Positions 1-10,885 of a DNA stretch of 64,000 bases are shown here, one piece after another. Source of the DNA: Xylaria sp. FL1777 (lineage: Eukaryota > Ascomycota > Sordariomycetes > Xylariales > Xylariaceae); contig MU400575.1 in NCBI GenBank assembly GCA_022578965.1, forward strand, positions 124,001-188,000, given 5' to 3'. Below the pieces are notes generated by a model that made no database searches, was not told the DNA's origin, and saw nothing but the letters and a program-made list of their open reading frames with translations. A program made the translations under genes and the position numbers. The stretch's first letter is position 1, and each line of letters opens with the position of its first letter.

Positions 1-376
1 TCAGTGGTGCCCTTCCGCTCGCCGGCAAATCCGCAATTTTCTGAACATCGCGTAGGATAGAGGCCAAAAAGGGGGCGCTCTTAGCGCTTTGCTTGGGCTC
101 ATTAGACGCGACCCAGAAGTTGAATCGCTCGGGGGCATTTTCGAGACCAATAGCGGAAGTGGTCGATCCCCCCTTATCATGGTCTGATAGGTAGGCCAGG
201 TTATCGAGGAAACGGTGCACTGGACTCTGCTGTTCGGGTCTGGGGCTATGCTCTCCTCTTGTCTTGCCTAGAACTCTTAACATCACGAGAGGCTCATAGA
301 AGCGTCGCCATAGTTGGAAATACTTCCTATCATGACCGGTAGCATTCGGTGAGAGTTTGGGTTTGGAGCTCGGCAT
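1..376 (-). CDS. 5'-partial gene, uncharacterised fungal protein with KGG-type N-terminal domain
   Basis: Reading the minus strand from an ATG at 376-374, one frame stays open for 125 codons to the window edge, so the gene is cut off at its 3' end. The predicted start is MPSSKPKLSP. Visible segments are YFQLWRRFYEPLVMLRVLGK, then HRFLDNLAYLSD, then DKGGSTTSAIGLE and FNFWVASN. This layout (FYEPL, a helix ending in a (C/S)D, a KGG loop, then a FWVASN strand) is what I recall from a family of uncharacterised fungal proteins, some of which end in an OTT_1508-like deaminase domain. The C-terminal part lies outside the window, so that assignment is inference. An in-frame ATG at 283 is a weaker alternative start because the strongly patterned segment begins upstream of it. 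Function is unknown. Confidence 0.65.
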   Translation of the reverse strand, partial: MPSSKPKLSPNATGHDRKYFQLWRRFYEPLVMLRVLGKTRGEHSPRPEQQSPVHRFLDNLAYLSDHDKGGSTTSAIGLENAPERFNFWVASNEPKQSAKSAPFLASILRDVQKIADLPASGRAPL

Positions 377-1154
377 TGTACGGTACTCATTTGAATCTTA
401 GAGATGTCGATCTGGTGGTCAAGCTGTCGAGACGATTGTCGTAGTTGGCTGAGGTCGTTTGGAATTATAAGCAAGCACACAAAACATAGAACACGACGGT
501 CAGAGGACCTGGATCTGCGAATGACTTGTCACGTCGAAACAAAGCGAGGAGAGCTTGCAACGGTATGTGTTGGCTCCAGAGCCTACCTCTTACCGACGTT
601 TGCTTACCCTTCGGACTGCTGCATTCGGTTCCATCGTAATATTCGCGTGAGATCTCACCAATAATAACCGTTGAGCGCAGACAGCACCCTGCAGGCCTGC
701 GCCGGGAGCATATGCTGCTACCCCTCCATACTCAAAATACGACGGGCGGGAGTGCGACTGTGACAGGACCATGATTGAAGAAGACTTGGATGCCACGGCA
801 ATGAAGGAGAATGGCCATAGCGGTATGTGCTTGTAGGTACTAGTCAAGACGTGGTTAATAGCGTTGAGCCCTGGCGGGCTGTTAATGTCAGATATTCAAA
901 ACGGCATTGGAATAAGCGCAGGAATAAGCCTCAGAAGATGAGATGAGCATATTCCCAGCCTGCCTTACTTAGAAACACATCATCACGCTGCGATGAACCT
1001 GACTTCGAAACGAAAGGAAAGCGGCGCTTTTAATTGACCAAGCTGAAAGTGAGAATGCCTAATTAAACAACAACGCCTGCTCTTCCTACGTGATGATACG
1101 CCAGACTCCACCTCGCAACATTGACCCGACCTCTCCATGAAAACCCCTCAAGCT
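377..1154. other. intergenic, no gene seen
   Basis: This stretch lies between the start of the left-edge gene and the 3' end of the dioxygenase gene. It should hold the promoter of the former and the terminator of the latter. Only short overlapping ORFs without recognisable content occur here. Confidence 0.5.
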
Positions 1155-2579
1155 CTAGTCACCCTCAAGCCTCGCCACGGGAGCGGTATCGTCAACCTGG
1201 ATACCACCGCGCTTCTTCTCGTCGGCGTCCCAATACGGCAATCTCCAGCCGCCCTCGCCCTGCGGGACGGCGAGCCACAGACGCATGAGGTGGCGCCTGG
1301 GCAGGCCGGTCTGGGGCGGGTGGTCGGTGTAGGCGGTGCGGGCGTGGAGGGTGTGGGAGTTGGCGACGAACTGGATGTCACCGACGTCGAGGATCATATG
1401 CAGCTTGACGCGCTCGCAGGTGGCCTCGAGGAGCTCGGCGGCCTCCTCCTGGGCCGGGGACAGCGGCGGGATGACGCCGAGGTCCGAGAAGCGCCGCAGG
1501 CTGCGCACGTAGTAGGGGTCCCACTTGCAGTAGACGCGCTGCTCGCGCCCGGGGTCCGCCGGGTCCGGCGTCTCGAGGTAGAAGACGGCGCCGCGGATGT
1601 ACGGCTCCTCGCCCGCCGACACCTCCCCCTTGCGGTCGAAGTACCACACCGGCTGCGTCAGGAGCTCCGCCACGTCCGGCCGCTCCGCCTGCAGGATGTT
1701 CCACACGTGGTGGATTGAGGCTACGTCCGATTCGCCCCCGGATTGTGCGCGAGCTAGGCAGAGGAGGCCGACGATGTCGCATTCGTCGGCGTGGAAGGCC
1801 TGAGGGGAAGGTTAGCTGCTGCGTCATGGGAGTATGTATAGTAAGAATCTTAGGCTGTGACTAGAAGAGAAGGAGTATATTTACCTGTCTAGCCGTGGTC
1901 TTGTAGATGCGCACAGAATCAATCTTGGTGCTATCTACGTCAAGGCTTTGAACATGTCCAAGTATGTGGCCATTTCTCTGTATATCGTCGTCTATTAGTT
2001 TTTGATCCCACATGATACATTCTTCGAGACAATAAAAACAAGAGAGATGGGAAAGCATATAGCACAGTCCTTGGGAATTAAGTGAAAACTGAGTCGAGGG
2101 AGAAAAAAAATCAAACTCACATTTTGTGAGATCGGATAGCCGATGTGCACACCCAGTCCGAAATATGCAACGGCAGACTTAAAGTTCCCCCATTCGTTCA
2201 CCGGAATGCCCTTCTTAAACAGCATGAACCCCTTCCCATTCAGGAGTTCCCGGCGCATGGCCGCTAGGTTACTCTCCAAGCTAGGCAGGGGGAAGTTCTC
2301 CTTCGTGATGCCAGTGATGGGAAGGCCCGACGTGATGAAGTTGTCAGCGGCCCGGGAGATCTCCTCGGTCTCGGAGGCCGAGAACTGATGGACCCAGCGC
2401 TCCGGGTTATTGGCGTAGTCCTCCGGCCGCCATACCGTCGGCCCCTCGATGTGCTCCGGGAAAGCACTGTAGGGGTAGATCTGGTCGTATAATGGCGGGT
2501 GCTGGCCTGGCTTGATCGTGAGTGAATGCACAGGAGGCACGCTAATCCCCTGTTTAGACAGGGTGATGGAGTTGGTCAT
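1155..2579 (-). CDS. TauD/TfdA-type Fe(II)/2-oxoglutarate dioxygenase
   Basis: Three exons by my model: 2579-2121, 1977-1885 and 1799-1155, with GT..AG introns of 143 and 85 nt. Both introns fall at codon boundaries, giving 398 residues. Family features visible are GYPISQN then RNGHILGHV across the first junction, the metal-binding HxD as AFHADE (H187, D189) at the start of exon 3, a distal histidine in SHTLHART (about 333-336) and a 2-oxoglutarate-binding arginine in LMRLWLA (about 357). Such enzymes use Fe(II), O2 and 2-oxoglutarate to hydroxylate small molecules. The fungal branch is often annotated clavaminate synthase-like, and the actual substrate cannot be read from sequence. Exon 3 is strikingly GC-rich compared with exons 1 and 2 and with flanking DNA, which creates long antisense ORFs. 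No biosynthetic cluster surrounds it. Confidence 0.9.
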
Positions 2580-4215
2580 GTGGTACCTGATGTCTTGAGT
2601 CCGTCCGGAAAGACGCCCGGGTCGGCAGCCTTCACCCGTGCCTTTAGATTTTGTACCAGATCAGCCGGCGAGCCGGTGCCGAGAGCAATCGGAGCCATCG
2701 TAGATGTAGAAGGTATAGCTCTCCTTTCCAAAGCACCTCTATGAGTTGACTAATCCCCAGTAAGAGATAGTGCAAATGAAGTCTAATGAACAAAGAGCAC
2801 GTGCGTCCCGGGGCGAAAGGGGAGAACTTGTCGGTGTCATTATTATAGGAATTGCGCCAGTCCCCCATTTTCTTATCTGATCCGAACCCCTTGTCTATGT
2901 TGGTAGTACCCAGATCTCGCGGAGGACTCGGGAATGTCTTTCCCGTCTCGATAGGCTTGTATGGGGGAGGCTATCGGGAAAGATCACCTTTTGGCCAATA
3001 TTGCGTGATCATAACACAATATGGTGGCATCTAATTCGACGCGGAGCCTGAGCTAAAAGCACGGCTAACTTGGCAATCCTTACAAAGAGCTTCAAGACGA
3101 CGCGTCTCGGCCTAAAATTAACCGTCTTTTGGTATAAAACGTACAACGTTCAGATATGTCTCGCACATGTTGCTGCAAGGGGCTGTGGTGGTTTTGGCTG
3201 CGGCCTTTATCGCCGTTACATCTGATTGACTTAGCTTGCGGCGGAATGAGACGTTGCGGGGGAGGATTTTCCACCCAGGGGGAGAGAGAGGCTTGCTTCC
3301 CCGCATATTCCTTCATTGTCACATTAATCTTCATGTCTTTGGTTTCGTTTCCTTCCTCTTGGGATCACGAAGTTTTTCTTGATTCGAGGCAGTGGTTAGG
3401 GTGTCTATGTAATATGTCAGCTAGGATACACCGACTTCACTGCTACGGGCCCTTACTTCGAGAGTTCACTTGGAACGATGTAATCGATCGTGCGTCTAAT
3501 AGCCTGTTAGTACACGCTGCATTATCGTAACCTGTCTGTGGCTGTTTATAGGTTCGCTACTGATGCAACCTTTGGCTAGATTGATAAGCAAGCCGATTTC
3601 GCTATATTATCTTAGGTAAATAGTAGGTTTAGGTAGGATATAGATAGCAATATAGTTAGCCGTGGTATCAATCACATTTCCATCCAGTGCTAGTACGCGT
3701 CATAGATACGAATTTCAACTTGACAGTGTTCCATTTAACCTATCATTGACACTCTCTATTTAAAGTATCAACTCCTGCAAGCATGAAATGCAACAAGGAA
3801 GCGAGTGGTACATCGTAGGATGTTTTTATTCTATTCCTATCTTTTGTTATTGGGTATCATAGCATTCTCCGATCCTGTTAAGGCAATCTATTCTCCACGG
3901 TTCCGATAAACCTAATATCTCTTTTCACCAAAGAACGTGATAGTATCGTAGGGCTTAGCATATGCACGCGTTGCATGGTACGCCAATGGAGGCCGGCAAA
4001 TCAATGTTATTTTGACGGCGCCGCAGTAACCGTCGAAATCGCCCCTCAGCATCGCCGACCTGTTCAGCTTTATCGGAGTGTATTTCAATGCCCGTAAATT
4101 TCCGGTAAGCGATCCTTAGCTGTCACCAGTACTTTGAAGCTTGGCGTACTAGAGTCGTTGCCCTTATCTTCTCATAACTTATTCATCCTTCTGCCCGAGC
4201 AGTTGGTGAAGCCCA
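2580..4215. other. intergenic, no gene seen
   Basis: This contains the promoter side of the dioxygenase gene and the 3' flank of the membrane-protein gene. Short ORFs occur on both strands (for example 3156-3530 +), but none has recognisable domains or splice-compatible neighbours. Confidence 0.5.
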
Positions 4216-5469
4216 TCACTTTTTAAACAGATTAGTCCGAGAGCCGAAGAACGGGTTCGGCTGGAATGAATCTCGATCCGTGAGATTTGATTGAAGCTCA
4301 TTCTCGCCAAGTAGCTTGGTTCTATCTTCTCCAAAATCCGCGACAGGGAGGGCGCATTTGATTTCACCGCGAAGTATCTCAATGATTGATACCAGCGGTA
4401 GCAACAGCATACCAACGGAAAGCAGCTGTCCAAAACTCCACTGCTTTTCACCACTGTCGCTGAGCTTGATCGGATGGTTACCCCCAAAGGCGTCGGCGAG
4501 TAAAGACACGCGCACGACGGCTCCGATGGAGATAGCTGTCATGGCTAAGAGCCCGACGATTTGGATCGTCTTATAGAAGCGCTGCGTGCGCGAATGGAGG
4601 TACCAAGTCGCGAGCACAAAGACGACTACGTTCCCCACGATAACCACAATGGTGCCGAGGTACGAGAGGGGTCTGCTCTCTGTCGAGGGCTGGCCAGTGC
4701 CGTCTGTCTTTTCCCAGACACAGGCGATGGGGAACGTGGAGTCATTGATGTTTTCTTGAACGGCTTTTAGAATGAAGATGCCGTATAGTGAGCTCAAGAC
4801 GAGGTTGACGAAGATGAGGAACTGACGCAGCCAGCGCAGAACCCAATCCCGTCGAAAATCGTGCACGAGAGCAAGCACTATGTTCGCTTGAGTCAGCAAT
4901 TACTCTGTTGCGTAAATATCATACCCCTAATGCATGCTCCCGAGACATGTTGGGAGTCATCAGGTTACTAGAAAGGGAAGAAAATGACTCCAGTGTGTAC
5001 ATACGACTCGCATTGTGCACGGCCATGGACAACAGAGACAGCATCCAGATGATGAAGAAATGGTAAGGCACCATCGACTCGAGCTTGGCCAGCCCGACGC
5101 TCTGGATCCCGATGCCTGTCAGGATTTGCTGGTCGGAGTACGCATTCAGCAGCTTGCGCCTCAACACGCTGGGTTTCTGCGAGGTGCGCCCGCGCGCCTC
5201 CTGGAAGACCAGCGACGCGCTGATGGCGAGCGCGATGACGGCTGTGATGATGAACGATAATAGCACCTGCAGCACGATGTCGCGACCGGGCGAAGAGTTA
5301 GCACGCTTGTGACTCTTATCTAGACAGACTAGGTACATAGAATATGGCTGGATGGGCTTGCTTGTCCCTGCATTAGCTGACAGCCTATCTACGCATGCGT
5401 ACGTACCCCGATACCCGCGACGCCCGAGTCGCTAGGAACAGTGGGCGGCGCATTTGTACAAAGGGCCAT
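4216..5469 (-). CDS. fungal six-segment integral membrane protein, function unknown
   Basis: Proposed exons are 5469-5403, 5319-5005 and 4877-4216, giving about 347 residues. The second junction (5005/4877) is strong: donor GTATGT and acceptor ATAG restore HNASLLALVHDFRRDW, a segment I associate with a conserved ascomycete family. The first junction is less certain. The short first exon carries CTNAPPTVPSDSGVAGIGV, and the N-terminal splice site could differ by a few codons. Hydrophobic segments begin near DIVLQVLLSF, YHFFIIWMLS, WLRQFLIFVN, YLGTIVVIVG, TIQIVGLLAM and WSFGQLLSVG, which makes six. Conserved family text includes LTGIGIQSVGLAKLESMVPY. The hydrophilic tail of about 45 residues is probably cytosolic. 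No catalytic motif is visible, and I assign no activity. Confidence 0.75.
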
Positions 5470-6261
5470 GGCCTTCTCGTGATGCAAATCCAGCACAACA
5501 CGCTTTTGAAAAAAAAAAAGAAGCCTAAAAGGGGAAAAGAAAAATGATACGTGTCTCGATAAAGTACAATGTGAGAAACAAACGGGGACATTAGAGCGCA
5601 GAGGCAAACAAAGAGGTCAAATGATAACTGACAAACAATTGAGACTCTGGGCGCGAATTCCTCAGGTATGGAAGCTAAGCCTCTTTCCCTACTGCATAAC
5701 ACGGCGAGGGATGACGTCGACCCTTCATTACAATACTACGGTAACCGCTGCATTAAGAAGTGCTTGACGCAGAATGCTCAGGAAAGATCGCTGGGATCCC
5801 TGCCGCCCTATTCGGCAGAGACCGTGGCGGTGGCTAAGGAATCGGCATCGACTTGCATTGACTGGCTGTGGAGATGCCAAATAATTGTCTATCAGCGCCT
5901 GTTGATTAACTTGAAACCTGCGACTACGTACAGTAAGTAGAGTGGTATTGATAGACTCGTCTACCCGCCTTGAATAAAAGATACTGTTGAGTTCATCACC
6001 CATCCTTTCCGTGACTCGACAAAAATACATGTCGAATGTTATAATAAAGTACCAAGCCACCGTGGGAATGATGTCCGCGCTATAAACCAGGTGACCACCA
6101 ACACCGGCATGCAATATGTGTATAAAGATCTTTGTCTGATTCTCATTCATGGCATATGCAAACTTAATATACCGCTGACCCTCATATTTGAGTTGATACC
6201 TGCTAGGTCGAACACCTACCCGGAAGCCCTCGAACGCCACCCAATTTTTCTTACTCGTATT
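5470..6261. other. intergenic between membrane protein gene and hsf1 3' end
   Basis: A minus-strand ORF at 5728-6240 (170 codons) crosses most of this stretch. It lacks a domain, a biased composition or plausible splice partners, and it lies where the hsf1 3' UTR is expected. I treat it as chance. A short A/T homopolymer lies at about 5508-5520. Confidence 0.45.
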
Positions 6262-8581
6262 TCACGCCCTCCGTTGTCTCTTCGCGACTCGGCTTGGGCT
6301 GTCTTCCAAGTCCTCCCGTGTAATCTCCTCCGTGTTGCTTGGGCTCGGTGACTTGTGGCTGGGTGTGTTCGTTTCTATCACTCGACCGGGCTCCACGCTG
6401 TGTCCAGCAATACCCCCTGCGAAATCTGTAATCTCTGGATGCCAATCTAAATTTGCGTTGTCATTGAACGTGGCGGTGTCAAAATTGAAATCATTACCGC
6501 TCCCATCGCCAGCGTAGATATTCGGTTCCAGATATTGACTGATATCCAGGTCTTCCCCAAAGTAGTCGGGTGGCTCGTCCAAACCAGGGATACGGCCCGA
6601 GGGACTAAGGGGACCAAGGAGGGTACTAAGGTCTTCGAGCTTCTGACTTTGCTCTTTTTGTAAGCGCTCAAGCTGCTCCAGCTCCTCATCGGTCTGGGAC
6701 ATCCGTTGTATGGACGCCGGCACCCCCGAGGGCATTGTGGGGGACAAAGACGTTGGAGGATTAGGATTCGGCTGGCCGCTTGTAGCTGATGTCCCAAATA
6801 CACCCGGGTTGGGAACAGCGGGAGTGGTTGCGCTCGGCGATGAAGCGGATGGGGTGGGGGTTGGCACAGTGTTGCCGTGACCTCTAGACATGATAGACAG
6901 CATACGGTCCCGTTGGTCATTCGTCATGTTCGCTGCCGTATTGGCGGCAACATTTGAAAGGTCGATAGGCGTGCTCCCAGTCTTACCAGCGTTTGAGTTG
7001 GCATTTTGAATGAGTTTGAGCATGCCCTCTTGAGGATTAGACTCGAGCTCTTGTTTAAGATAGGATGGTGTGCTAGCGGATTCGACAGGTGTATCAGAAA
7101 GCTCGGTAACATGCCCTGTTTGCGATTCCTGATTGGGAAAGCTAGGGTACGAGGGAGGCTGTGGGGTAGTGGAATGTAAAGGAGGTTGATTGTTGGGAAT
7201 TGGGGGTAATAGGCGTTGTGGCCTTTTTGGTGTCCCGACTTTCGCGGGGTTTGGAGCCATTTGCTGCTGCATCCAGTCATCGAGGTCAACAACACTGCCT
7301 TGCGCCGTGGAAGGCACTTGCACATTGGGTATGATACTGGCAAGCAGGTCATTCACATTCTGGGTCCCTCCCTGTTCCTCTAACGACTTTCGGAAGACGT
7401 TGGCTAGAAAGTTCAGAATGGCATTGATAGAATTCTCGTGACGGTTATGCATGTTCTGAAACATCATCGCTTGTTGGTAAAGTTGATTATGTTCTTGTCG
7501 TAATCGAGTGATGGCGTCGCTAATCTGCTTCTGGCGTTGTTGCAAGGCCGCCATTTGGTCTCTCACGAGAGCCAACTCTTTCTTCTGAAGTGGACCTGCC
7601 TCGGGGGCCGGGAGAGCCCGATTAGGAGCATTTGGTTGACTAAAAGACTGAGCAACGGTATCGTCAACCGGTACGGCATCATCATCACTATCACCCTCCC
7701 CATCGTCACCGCGCTTCTTGGCGCCTTTCTTGGTATTACCGCTCTTTGGCTTATTGATCAACCATAAAAGATTCGGGTGCCCTCGTCTGAAATAAGGATT
7801 GTAATACTCGCTTGGGCTCTTGTTCTTGCGTTCGCTAGCTTTCATGGAGTTGTCTGAGAGCCCAACTTTCTTATGAAAGCCATACATGTTAAGCTGTCTA
7901 ACAAAGGACGCATAATTGTTGTGCTTGAATAACTCAGGAATAAGTGTCTTGGCAAATTCGTCTTCATCTAGCACAATAAACGAGTCACCCTTATCCGACC
8001 ATCGGATTAACTCGGTGTTCTTCCCATCCTCCAGAAAGCTAACGTTGAAATGAAGGTCAGCCAATTTTTACTAAACGAACCGAGGGTGGCAAGGGTTAAA
8101 AAGAAAAGAAGACTTACCTGTTAAGTTTCTGGACGAAGGGAGGAATCTGTTTCCTCTTGGCCTGAGCTTCTCTCTTTGCCCTCTGTGCCTTCTCCTCGAG
8201 CAATTCGATATTGTCGTGCTCGTCCAATGATCCATTGGTCTGGGCTGATAGCATATTATCATCGGTGAAGCCAGACCAGGGGTCATTGGGCTGCGGCGAG
8301 AATGTGCGGTTAGAAGCGACCAAGGCATTGTTCCCACCCCTTCTAGCTAATGCATTGGAGGTAGTAGGGGCTCCCTGAGCAAACTGAGCCTGGGTGGGAG
8401 ATACCATGCCATACGCATTGATGGGATTGGAAGCATTGTCGGCATAGTTGCCGGCATTATTCCCGTTCCACCTAAGCACTTGTTCGGGGGCGTTATACGG
8501 CTGAGGCATTTGTTGTGGTATTTGCTGTGGCATTGGTAAACTACCTGGAGCTGCTCGTTTCCGGGGATTTGAGGCAGGCAT
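6262..8581 (-). CDS. hsf1: heat shock transcription factor Hsf1
   Basis: Two exons, 8581-8118 and 8038-6262, are joined by a 79-nt intron (donor GTAAGT, acceptor TTAG). The product is 746 residues. The intron splits a serine codon inside the DNA-binding domain, restoring IPPFVQKLNSFLEDGKNTEL. The HSF domain spans about 147-253, with the recognition-helix region NNYASFVRQLNMYGFHKK and the end NLLWLINKPK. The heptad HR-A/B trimerisation coiled coil (KKELALVRDQ.. to NFLANVFRKS) is at about 305-375. A long Ser/Pro/Asn-rich C-terminus carries a late conserved block (LEDLSTLLGPLSPSGRIPG, then FGEDLDISQYLEPNIY), probably part of the activation region. I chose the ATG at 8581 (MPASNPRKRAAPG) over one seven codons upstream because the RKRAAPG start resembles fungal orthologues. 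The protein should bind nGAAn repeats in the nucleus and drive chaperone genes. Confidence 0.95.
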
Positions 8582-10885
8582 GGAGCGATAGTAGGTGTAC
8601 ATGGATCAAGATATCTGGAAGAGACGGCTGAACGACGTTACCGACTCGGCGCAACACGTAGGGTACGCAAGTAGATGGGAGATATGGCCGAAGGCGAGAA
8701 TAGGAAGTGATAGATGCGATGTGGACAGAAGGGAACTCGGTTATATTGATGAGTTATTTAGAATGGGCCCAGCCGTTCATATTAAGGCAAAGCGACTTGT
8801 GGGCGGATTTCCGACGAGGCTGTCGGTCGCGCAGTTAGGCTGCCAGCGCAAAACTGCAGTTGTAGGTGCGGTCCGTCGGAGAATCGAGGCTGCGCAGTGC
8901 AGGTTTGCGTCGCAGGAAATGGAGCAATCGGAGGAGCTGGAAATTCCAAGTGTGCAGGAGGCTGCAGATACTAAGGTGGTCACGTCGATTCGGGCGATCT
9001 GCGCAGAGTCTACTGATGAATCCCAAGCCTTCTTCGACGTTCGGAACCCTCCCACCTATATAGCACCAAGAATATAAAAGGACGACGAACGAGAAGAGAG
9101 TGAATCAGGTGTGGAAGGCGGACAGAAGCTTCCAAGACGCTGCCAACCAAGACTGTCTCTCGCGACGCGACAGTGACAACGAAGGGCGCTGAGACGTAGA
9201 AGGCGGGAAAGCAGAGAGAAAAGGATCTCTTGTTCTCGAAATCGCGACAGACGTGATAGATGTCGCGCTCTGTAGCCAATGGGTTATCGACGCCGGACCG
9301 CACGTTGCAAAGGAGGTTGCGCGCGAGCTAGTCTCGCCGATAGGTGGTGGTGGGTTGCCAGCCTGGGGCAGAGTAAGATGCTGTTTCGGAGGGGCTGGAG
9401 AATGGCGTTGCTCAATTTTTTTCATCAAGACGTCTCTTGTTTCTTTGACCGATTCTCCGGCACAGGCCGCAGGCTCAGGACGGAGGATGGTGGATGGTGG
9501 ATGGTGGACAGCAACCCAGTCTTCGCTAGGTCTTCTAAGTCTTGGCAGCCTCCCTTTGCTGCTGTCACAGCTTCCCTCCTCCTCGCTGTTGGTATTTTTT
9601 CGAGTGAGAAGTCTGGGAACAGAAGACTCGAATTACCCGCGGGGATCTGAGGAAGCTGGAAACTAAAACAGTTGCATGGAAGCGTATTGGTATCTTAGAT
9701 GTCCATAGCTGCATGTAGGAGTCAGCTATCTACCTAGGCATGTATCTTAAGGTGTATCTAGTAGAAATGATGAGTTGAGAGGTGGAGGGCTACGGACATA
9801 TGCTAGTGGGGGTAGGTACCCTCTAAAGTTACTGGGGGGGCCTTGTGTCTGCAGACGTTGATAGCGTACAACTAGTGCGGACATGTGGTAGGAATATTGG
9901 CACACTGCCTGCAGAATTAATACGATAAGTACACTGTAATTAGGTATCTTATGTAATCTAGCCTGGCAGACCTAGAGCTGTACATCTTTACATATATTTG
10001 TATTTATTTCTTCTGGTGGTAATGAATGATTCCATGTAACTTACTACCCGAGGTGCTCAAGCAACGATACCTAAGATATCTCCCGGCAAGGGAGGGGCAG
10101 GAGTTGGCGAGTGACCCATAATGAGCGTCTCGATAGGTCATTATACAGGTAATAAGTTGACAAGATGATAAAACCTATATAGGCCTTTTAGTATAGGTAC
10201 ACATACAAGGTTGTACTTTGGTGGCGATCATCCTGGTCGGCTTAGAGTGTCTACCGCATTTTGCTCCGGTTCGGGGTTACCCTGAAAGGTGTAGTATTAA
10301 GGAAGTAGATAGGTGTATTTAAGGTAGCTATGTGTAAGGATACACATTCCTCTGTTCAGTGGCTGCTAACTTTGTAAAGACTTCAAAAAGTGTATAGTAT
10401 CATCGAATCACGAATAAAGTACCTAGTATGAGTGACAAACCTGAATAAAGCCAAAGCTTGCCGCGTATACGTCTTCTTATGTAATCAATCCTCCCTTGTG
10501 ACATCTTTCAGATGCAGGTGTATCCCCCGTGCCAGTACAGGTTTGGATTATGTATTGACATGCATTCTGCAGTCAAAGAAGAAAACGAGAAGAAAGTTGA
10601 GTCGTCCGAATCTCACCTAAGAGTAGCCTGTACGTAGTATTCTCTTGAGGATAACCACTTTGGTCTAGTCCCTACACCAGGTACCCAGCAACACCTCATC
10701 GGCATGCTCGACGCCCTATAGCAGCCGGCTTGGTCCAAAATATGTATTCCTTAGCTTTACAACAAAACTTGTTTCTATGGTTCAATCTCGTAATATACCA
10801 ATATGAAACCATATACAAGTCACATGGTTTTCATCAAGAGACAACATGGATCGTCTTTATTGCTTATACCTCTACTAAACTTATC
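8582..10885. other. long intergenic: hsf1 promoter plus gene-poor DNA
   Basis: The first kilobase upstream of hsf1 is open on several frames (8595-9077 +, 9253-9666 +), but none has protein-like conservation I recognise. Two 8-bp heat-shock-element dimers lie here (separate entry). From about 9660 to 10885 the sequence is AT-rich, with scattered AGGTA/TACCT words and no supported gene. Confidence 0.5.
9125..9240. promoter_or_regulatory. two candidate heat shock elements upstream of hsf1
   Basis: GAAGCTTC at 9125-9132 is a head-to-head GAAnnTTC pair. TTCTCGAA at 9233-9240 is a tail-to-tail TTCnnGAA pair. They sit about 545 and 655 bp upstream of the hsf1 start codon. Functional elements usually have three or more units. 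I found no third perfect unit at either site, so autoregulation is only a suggestion. Confidence 0.3.

Noticed and set aside
1137..1827. Long ORFs at 1137-1718 (+) and 1378-1827 (-)
   Set aside because: They overlap exon 3 of the dioxygenase gene in other frames. Their Arg/Gly/Ala-rich text is the result of high GC content.
5368..5402. Alternative 35-nt intron in the membrane protein gene
   Set aside because: It keeps frame but is shorter than known functional fungal introns. The 83-nt alternative ending before 5319 was preferred.
5728..6240. 170-codon minus ORF
   Set aside because: No recognisable content, lies in the expected 3' flank of hsf1, and has no initiation or splice support.
8595..9077. 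160-codon plus ORF over the hsf1 5' region
   Set aside because: It overlaps the hsf1 promoter/5' UTR and has no domain or conservation cue.
9253..9666. Overlapping plus ORFs of 137 and 123 codons
   Set aside because: They overlap each other in different frames and have low-complexity content (repeated GGWW from a GATGGTGGA repeat).
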